A stretch of DNA of 64,000 nt, taken from NCBI RefSeq assembly GCF_021869535.1, contig NW_026262668.1, positions 63,704,058-63,768,057 on the forward strand. Reading direction: 5' to 3'. The position numbers were made by a program, and so were the translations under genes. Source of the DNA: Mytilus californianus. Lineage: Eukaryota > Mollusca > Bivalvia > Mytilida > Mytilidae. Below are positions 58,266 to 64,000 of the stretch, piece after piece. Every line of letters begins with the position of its first letter. The stretch's first letter is position 1. A model generated the notes under the pieces. The model did no database searches, was not told the DNA's origin, and worked only from the letters and a program-made list of their open reading frames with translations.

Positions 58266-58714
58266 TATAAACAAGTCTAAATTGAAAACAACGTCCAATC
58301 CTATGATTGCGTTGGATAAAAACCGCAATTTTTATACGTGTGCATGTAAAACAAATTTCTTGGTAGAGGGGTCTAAATACAGCACAAATAACATTTTCCA
58401 AAAGACCAAAATAGTGAAAAAGTATATTTTCACAAAACGCATTTGACTAACAGGTCGAACAACGGATGTTCTTAAACCCTGCTGACTGCCATTGGCGATT
58501 GCCAAATAAATTGATCACCAGTATAAAATGGATCTTAATATTAATTTAATACCAAACAGAAAACAATAAACTTGTGGAAAAGATGGTTTACCACAAACAT
58601 GAGGTGCAAAAATTTTATACACCATATCCGGATTTCGACAACTAATGTCTCTTCAGTGATGTTAGGGATCGAAACAGTATTTGGAAGGCCATATAATTTA
58701 CCTCAATTTAGGAT
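58266..58714 (+). repeat. X-family dispersed repeat, copy a
   Basis: TATAAACAAGTCTAAATTG through CTTGGTAGAGGGGTCTAAAT, GCCATTGGCGATTGCCAAAT, TTTGGAAGGCCATATAATTT. Nearly identical to copy b, 499 bp away. Confidence 0.88.
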
Positions 58715-58764
58715 AGACTCTGGAATTTTAAAGAGTCGAATATAATACAAGCCCAAACGGAAAA

Positions 58765-59199
58765 ATATAAACAAGTCTAAATTGAAAACAACGTCCAATC
58801 CTATGATTGCGTTGGATAAAAACCGTAATTTTTTATACGTGTGCATGTAAGACAAATTTCTTGGTAGAGGGGTCTAAATACAGCACAAACAACATTTTCC
58901 AAAACACCAAAATAGTGAAAAAGTATATTTTAACAAAACGCATGTGACTAACAGGTCGAAAAACGGATGTTCTTAAACCCTGCTGACTGCCATTGGCGAT
59001 TGCCAAATAAATTGATCACCAGTATAAAATGGATCTTAATATTAATTTAATACCAAACAGAAAACAATAAAATTGTGGAAAAGATGGTTTACCACAAACA
59101 TGAGGTGCAAAAATTTTATACACCATGTCCGGATTTCGACAACTAATGTCTCTTCAGTGATTTTAGGGATCGAAACGGTATTTGGAAGGCCACATAATT
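58765..59199 (+). repeat. X-family dispersed repeat, copy b
   Basis: Same landmarks as copy a in the same orientation, with few differences. Confidence 0.88.
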
Positions 59200-59400
59200 G
59201 TAGTTTATATATATCTTTACAAATGCACAGTTTATGTGCATCTTTGAAGATTTACATTTTATATACATCTTTACAGATGCACAGTCAGTGTATCTAAACA
59301 GTTTATATGCATCTCAATAAAAGTATAGTCGATATGAATATTTACAAATGTACAGTTTATATGCATCTTAACAAATGTACACCAAATTGCTTTTATCATT
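59200..59400 (+). repeat. Degenerate CAGTTTATATGCATCTTTAC array, right flank of X-family pair
   Basis: Six or so units of about 32 bp with ACAAATGCACAGTTTATGTG and CAGTTTATATGCATCT, inverted relative to 58090-58263. Confidence 0.65.
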
Positions 59401-59564
59401 GAAGCTGTGCATTATATGGTTTAACAGTTTATGAGCTTATGACGGATGTCTGAGGTTGGGAAAATGAGTATCAGTATTATCCCATTTTTTTTACTGAAAC
59501 GAGAAGGGCTATATACAGTCTTGGTTTATGTTTTTATTGTTTTGTTTGTTGTATATGTTGTTAA

Positions 59565-60945
59565 AAAAAATATAACTTTAAATTAAATGAACACACAGTT
59601 GATTTGACCAATGAATATAAATATTTGGGTATTTTATTTAAGCCCTCAGGAATTTTCACTTATGCTGTTAATCATCTGTGCAAAAAAGCTTCAAAGGCAA
59701 TGTTTTGCATTAGAAAGCTCTTATTCTCAGATAAACTTAATATTTATCCACATTTAAAACTGTTTGAAAGTTGTTTAAAACCTATACTACTTTATTGCAG
59801 TGAAATATGGGCACTTAATATGCTAGTTAAAGATAATTCAAGACTGAATGTAGATATTTGTCTTTTTTACCATCAAAATTTCAAATAAAATTTGCTTAAT
59901 ATCTTGTTGGTGTAAATAAAGCTGCAGTAAACACAGCAGTTTTAGCAGAAATAGGTATGTTACCTATTGCTATTGATGCTGTAAAGGCTTCTGTTGGCTA
60001 TTGGTGCCATTTGATGAATGCAAAAAAAGATAGTTATGCTTCAAATGCGTATAAATGTAGTTTCAATTTAAATAATGGTTTTGCGGCCAAATTGAAAAAT
60101 ACTCTTTCCAAAATAGGATTCAATCATGTATGGGAAAATCAAAATACTTTCTCCAAAAAATGCCTTATTAATGCTGTAGGTAAAAAATTAGCTGAAAGGT
60201 ATACAGATTTCTGGAAAGACAGTCATTTTAACGACCAAAATAATCCTAATGGAAACAAATTAAGAACATACAGAAAATTAAAAAAAGAATACAAATTAGA
60301 AAAATTTTTATTAATAGATTTAGATCGATACATGATATCAAATTTTATAAAAATAAGAATAAGTAATAGCTATCTAAATATTGAACAGGGTAGACACCGT
60401 AAATTACCTTTGGAAAAAAGATTATGTCCTCTCTGTAAAAAGGAGGTAGAAAATGAATATCATTTTGCTTTAAAATGTCAAATTTTAGAAGAATGTAGGC
60501 AAAAACTTTTTCAGGAAGTAGAGAGTATAGTTCCAGATTTCACCAAAATGCCTAATGAGGAAAAATTTGCATTTATGTTTACATTTAATGAGTATTATGT
60601 AACTAAAATTATTGTCAAGGGAGTTAATGATTTATATGTTTTAAGAAATAGCCTAGCTGATAAGAAGAACTAATCGATGTAACAAAGTTGTGACTATTCT
60701 ATATTTTTCTTATTGTATTTGTTATGATATATTTTATAACAATTGTATTATAATTTTTGTACTTGCACTTTCAAATTTGCAAAAGTATCACCTCCTCCAA
60801 AACATCTAAATATAGTCTTATAGAATATGAATGTTGTTTAAATTTAAATATTGTATGTTTGTAATGATTGTCATGTTTGTCTTGGTAACGATCCAATATT
60901 TGGATTTTACACCAATAAAATGATTTGATTTGATTTGATTTGTTG
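59565..60945 (+). mobile_element. 5'-truncated non-LTR retrotransposon (LINE), C-terminal part
   Basis: Frame fragments 59570-59888 and 59900-60673 code for the end of a LINE ORF2. They show EYKYLGILF (the YLG motif after the RT palm), KPILLYCSEIW, a long linker and a terminal zinc knuckle CPLCKKEVENEYHFALKC. A frameshift near 59868 and a TAA near 59895 disable it. AATAAA lies at 60914, followed by a (TGATT)n-type tail at 60921-60942, which suits a non-LTR element with a microsatellite 3' end. The clade cannot be fixed by eye. Confidence 0.75.
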
Positions 60946-61082
60946 CTTTCTTTTAAGCGAGTTATTTACTGGTACTTTGTGTTGATTGTGGCGTTGTTCA
61001 ATTCTTTAAATGATTTTTAAAAATACGAATACGATGAGAAAAAAAAAGCACTTAAGGTTCACTTATACACTTTAACAAAAAT

Positions 61083-61611
61083 GGCTGTGTTTACACAATA
61101 AAATTTTCTCTGAATGCAGACAAAACTGTGTAATTCTAATAGTCTTAAATCCTGGCAGCACCTAGATATATACAAGTTGTATACATTTTGTGTTTTAAGA
61201 AGAAAAAAACTTTTGTGGATTTTGCTAAACATTTTCTTCCCTTGCCGTGGGTGGTGTAAAAATGAACAAAGTCATGTGAAATCTTTGAGATAGTCCCCCT
61301 CAGGTAATGATTGTATTGTATCATTGATTGATATGGACAATAGAGGGACAATAGAAATCTACTCACAACAAAGGTGATTTAAATAGTGTAAATGAGTGGA
61401 CTGTATCAAAGAAAACTCAGGTGTTTGTTTATTTCACCATCTTCTGTGGCAAGGAAAGAAAATGTTCATCAAAATCCATAAAGTGTTTTAACTTTTTAGA
61501 ACATATATTGGATGTAACAATAATTTATCTTGGTGCTGCCAGGCATTAAAACTTTTAAAATTACACAGTTTTGTCTGTACTCAGAGAAAATTTCATGGTG
61601 TAAACACAGCC
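61083..61611. mobile_element. Foldback element with arms of about 250 bp
   Basis: GGCTGTGTTTACAC at the left mirrors GTGTAAACACAGCC at the right. CCTGGCAGCACC, TGGATTTTG and CATTTTCTTCCCTTGCC pair in order with the right half, so almost the whole element folds. No ORF. Confidence 0.8.
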
Positions 61612-61629
61612 TTATTTGTATTAGAATAT

Positions 61630-62565
61630 AGCAAAGTACTCTCGACCAATGAAATTGTAGGATTGGATGCCTCTTAATTGTGAAGAATGAATGTAAATCA
61701 TGTTCTTAGTAAGGGATTATCCTATTATTTGGTTCTATTTACAGTTCAAAACAAAGAGTTTCTACAAATGAGTTACAACTGCCCCGAAGCACATTTATCA
61801 GATTGAAAGGATTTATCACACAGTGATTGAAACTGACTAAAAGTTGAGTTGTGAAACAAACAAAAATCTCAAAATAAGTTGAAGTTTACTGGTACAGTAA
61901 AATTGGTACCGTGAATGTTATTATGAAAATATTAATAACTTCAAATTACTATAAAATTAAACAATACCAAAGCAATGCAAAAAAAAAAAAAAGAAAAAAA
62001 ATCTTTCAGATAAAAAATAACCTAAATCTTTAGCTCTAAAACTTTGATTACTTGATCAGCGGTTGAGGAGAATAGTTATCTCCAATACATGTATTCCGAT
62101 AAAAAAAATAACAGGAATTTGATTTTGAACATATTAAAAGCTTTTAAGGGCGTTATTTTTGAACATTTCTCTGACATAATGAAACAGTATTTGATGTAAA
62201 AAGCCGGACCAAATTATTGGCTGTGAAATAAAATTTAGTTGTAACTCAAATGTATTAATTGATTTAAACTGTAAATAAAAATAGGATAATTCCTCACTAA
62301 AATATAACATGATTTACATTCATACTCACAATCAGGAAACATACAATTCCTACCTTTTCTTTCTACTGTTGTGTCACCTAATATCTATAATGCATTAAAA
62401 AAAAAAATATTTTCCTAATGATAAGAAAGTCCTCACATCACTAAAACTAATCCATAAATGACATGCCGAAAAAAGGAAGTCATGCATCAATTATAAACAT
62501 TGCACCGACAAAATGAAACTAATTCTTGAATAGATCATAAGAGCCTTGAGCACTTTACAATATTC
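61630..62565. other. Unannotated stretch
   Basis: No gene or repeat that I recognise; poly-A runs at 61980 and 62397. Confidence 0.5.
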
Positions 62566-62571
62566 TAAGTT

Positions 62572-62660
62572 TGTAAGAGAATGATAATCCCTTACATCAT
62601 GATAAGTACTCGCTAACGCTCGTACTTATTCATGAAGAAAGGGATTATCATTCTCTTACA
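62572..62660. repeat. Hairpin element
   Basis: TGTAAGAGAATGATAATCCC pairs perfectly with GGGATTATCATTCTCTTACA. The loop includes CTCGCTAACGCTCG. Confidence 0.9.
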
Positions 62661-62674
62661 TATACGTCTATGTT

Positions 62675-62763
62675 AGTCTATGGAAAGGTATGTACTATGA
62701 AATTTGGAGCGAGGGGCTTGCCCCGAGCTCTTAATTTCATAGTATATACCTTTTCATAGACTA
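62675..62763. repeat. Hairpin element
   Basis: AGTCTATGGAAAGGTATGTA and TATACCTTTTCATAGACT pair, with CTATGAAATT / AATTTCATAG inside. The loop is GGAGCGAGGGGCTTGCCCCG. Confidence 0.9.
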
Positions 62764-62769
62764 TCCAAT

Positions 62770-63285
62770 TTAGCACATATTTACAACTCGAGTAATCTTG
62801 TAATTGGTCTATTGATAGTTTATTTTGGCTGACTACTTGTATCACAGGTGTTTGTAAAACGGAGCTCATTAACGAAGTTTTGTAAATCTACTCACTAGTA
62901 TCATTGTAAAATATGTGATTTCAAAAGGCCCTTCACTCCAGTATGAAAAGATGGTAGCTGCTGGTGTAAGTATGTATACTGATATAAAGCGGTGTTTTAC
63001 TATACATGTTCTTCTTACATGGTAAGATGAAAAAATAAATTGACCAAAAGCAGGCAGTAATTAAATAGTAGTGGAAGCTTTACATGTTTTGAAAACATTT
63101 TTTAATTTCACAGTAAAACTAAAGCTATAAAAAATTTGAAACATATAGATAGTTTGTCCCCATAGATATAGTCTAGCAGATAGGCATTAAAAACCAACTA
63201 CCAATAGATCAGAGATTATAGGATTGTGTTTTGTGTTTTTTTTTTTATTATTTCAAAGTAAAAACTATAAGATTTATCAGAATAT
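62770..63285. other. Unannotated stretch
   Basis: No feature seen. Confidence 0.5.
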
Positions 63286-63287
63286 GT

Positions 63288-63291
63288 TTAT

Positions 63292-63347
<56 letters not shown>
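63288..63347 (+). repeat. (TA)n microsatellite
   Basis: About 60 bp of TA with one interruption near 63301. Confidence 0.95.
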
Positions 63348-63349
<2 letters not shown>

Positions 63350-63350
<1 letters not shown>

Positions 63351-63885
63351 TAGGTGGCACATTATCTTCAGACATAATCACAGTTTTTCAATTCATGACA
63401 TCGTCCTGAACATGCATGAAATATTTGCCACTGGACATAAGCAACCAATAATCAATAAATCAATCAATCCATGACGAAATAAATCACCTTCCTTAAGAAA
63501 GTTTAAAAAATTATCACCAAGTTGCTTTAATTTTCCTTCACAAGGTTTCATAGTACACACTTTTCTGTGTACAAAGTAATAGCATGGATGATACATCATC
63601 ATAATTTTAAGATATCGTTGTACTCTAATCAAGGTACAAAGAACCATATGTATTACCCTTTATTTAAATGATAAAATTTGCAATTGTCAAACACATTTTT
63701 TAGATCCAAAGATTTTAATAGCAGGATATTTAAAAATCAACGTGAAAACTAATTACAAACTATTTAATTTAATTTGGAACACAGCATTTTATTTCAAAAT
63801 AGCCAGTGGCAATTTTTGTTTTAAATATCTTGATTACGATACAATGAAATCTTACCCTTGTGGTCATTCATGCGTAGTTACTTAG
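63350..63885. other. Unannotated stretch
   Basis: A short AATC run near 63450 could be a worn SINE tail. Otherwise nothing seen. Confidence 0.45.
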
Positions 63886-63889
63886 TACA

Positions 63890-64000
63890 CAGGAAAAGTA
63901 TGTACTATGAAAATTAGAAGACAAATATAAGCAATTTGATTGGACGAGTAGTTGTAAGTATGTGCTAAGTGTCGGTTAGTGTATGGAAAGGTATATACTA
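63890..64000. repeat. Relative of the 62675 hairpin, cut by the window end
   Basis: GGAAAAGTATGTACTATGAA at 63891 and GTGTATGGAAAGGTATATAC at 63977 match arm sequence of the 62675-62763 hairpin. Confidence 0.55.

Overview
The window is eukaryotic nuclear DNA, AT-rich, with long introns, few genes and very many mobile or satellite repeats. Several high-copy repeats look like those I know from marine mussel (Mytilus-like bivalve) genomes. Examples are the unit ending in CATTGGCAATCATACCACAT, a tRNA-derived SINE ending in (AATC)n, and a repeat with ACGCCAGACGCGCGTTT. This is recognition from memory, not a database match. No bacterial-type operons, rRNA genes or CRISPR arrays are present.

Genes. 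(1) A nine-exon gene lies on the minus strand between 29693 and 10235. I assembled it from splice signals and reading phase. It encodes a 398-residue predicted secreted protein with a signal peptide, a charged N-terminal extension, a CAP (SCP/CRISP-like) domain and a C-terminal six-cysteine ShKT domain. All eight introns begin GT and end AG, and all phases agree. (2) An intronless 283-codon gene lies on the plus strand at 52642-53493. It encodes a basic protein of no family I recognise, with six basic-residue Ser motifs mostly in its tail and a poly(A) signal downstream. (3) A broken SAM-like plus F-box-like fragment lies at 4635-5057 (minus).

Retroelements. There are three damaged copies of reverse-transcriptase elements with Penelope-like features: 15.95-18.33 kb (inside intron 4 of the CAP gene, antisense to it), and a head-to-head pair at 33.29-35.40 kb (minus) and 35.93-37.58 kb (plus). 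A 5'-truncated non-LTR LINE lies at 59.57-60.94 kb. The 3' tails of the head-to-head pair share a module with a dispersed repeat (called tail-repeat here) found at many other places in the window.

Layout. 0-9.8 kb: tail-repeats, a SINE, minisatellites, a 198-bp ATG microsatellite, a palindrome and other dispersed repeats. 9.8-29.8 kb: the CAP-ShKT gene with repeat-laden introns. 29.8-33.3 kb: intergenic, with a small tandem duplication and a hairpin. 33.3-40.9 kb: the element pair, then a dispersed repeat split by a hAT-like insertion. 41.0-52.07 kb: a large tandem duplication (units of 6.3 and 4.7 kb) whose left edge lies in the loop of a hairpin. Each unit holds two older, diverged copies of a 0.7-0.9 kb block. 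52.6-53.6 kb: the orphan gene. 53.9-64 kb: hairpin elements, a Merlin-like MITE, an 84-bp minisatellite, an X-family repeat pair, the LINE and a 530-bp foldback element.

The genes show no sign of working together. The window reads as two unrelated host genes in a region shaped by repeats, hairpins and local duplication.
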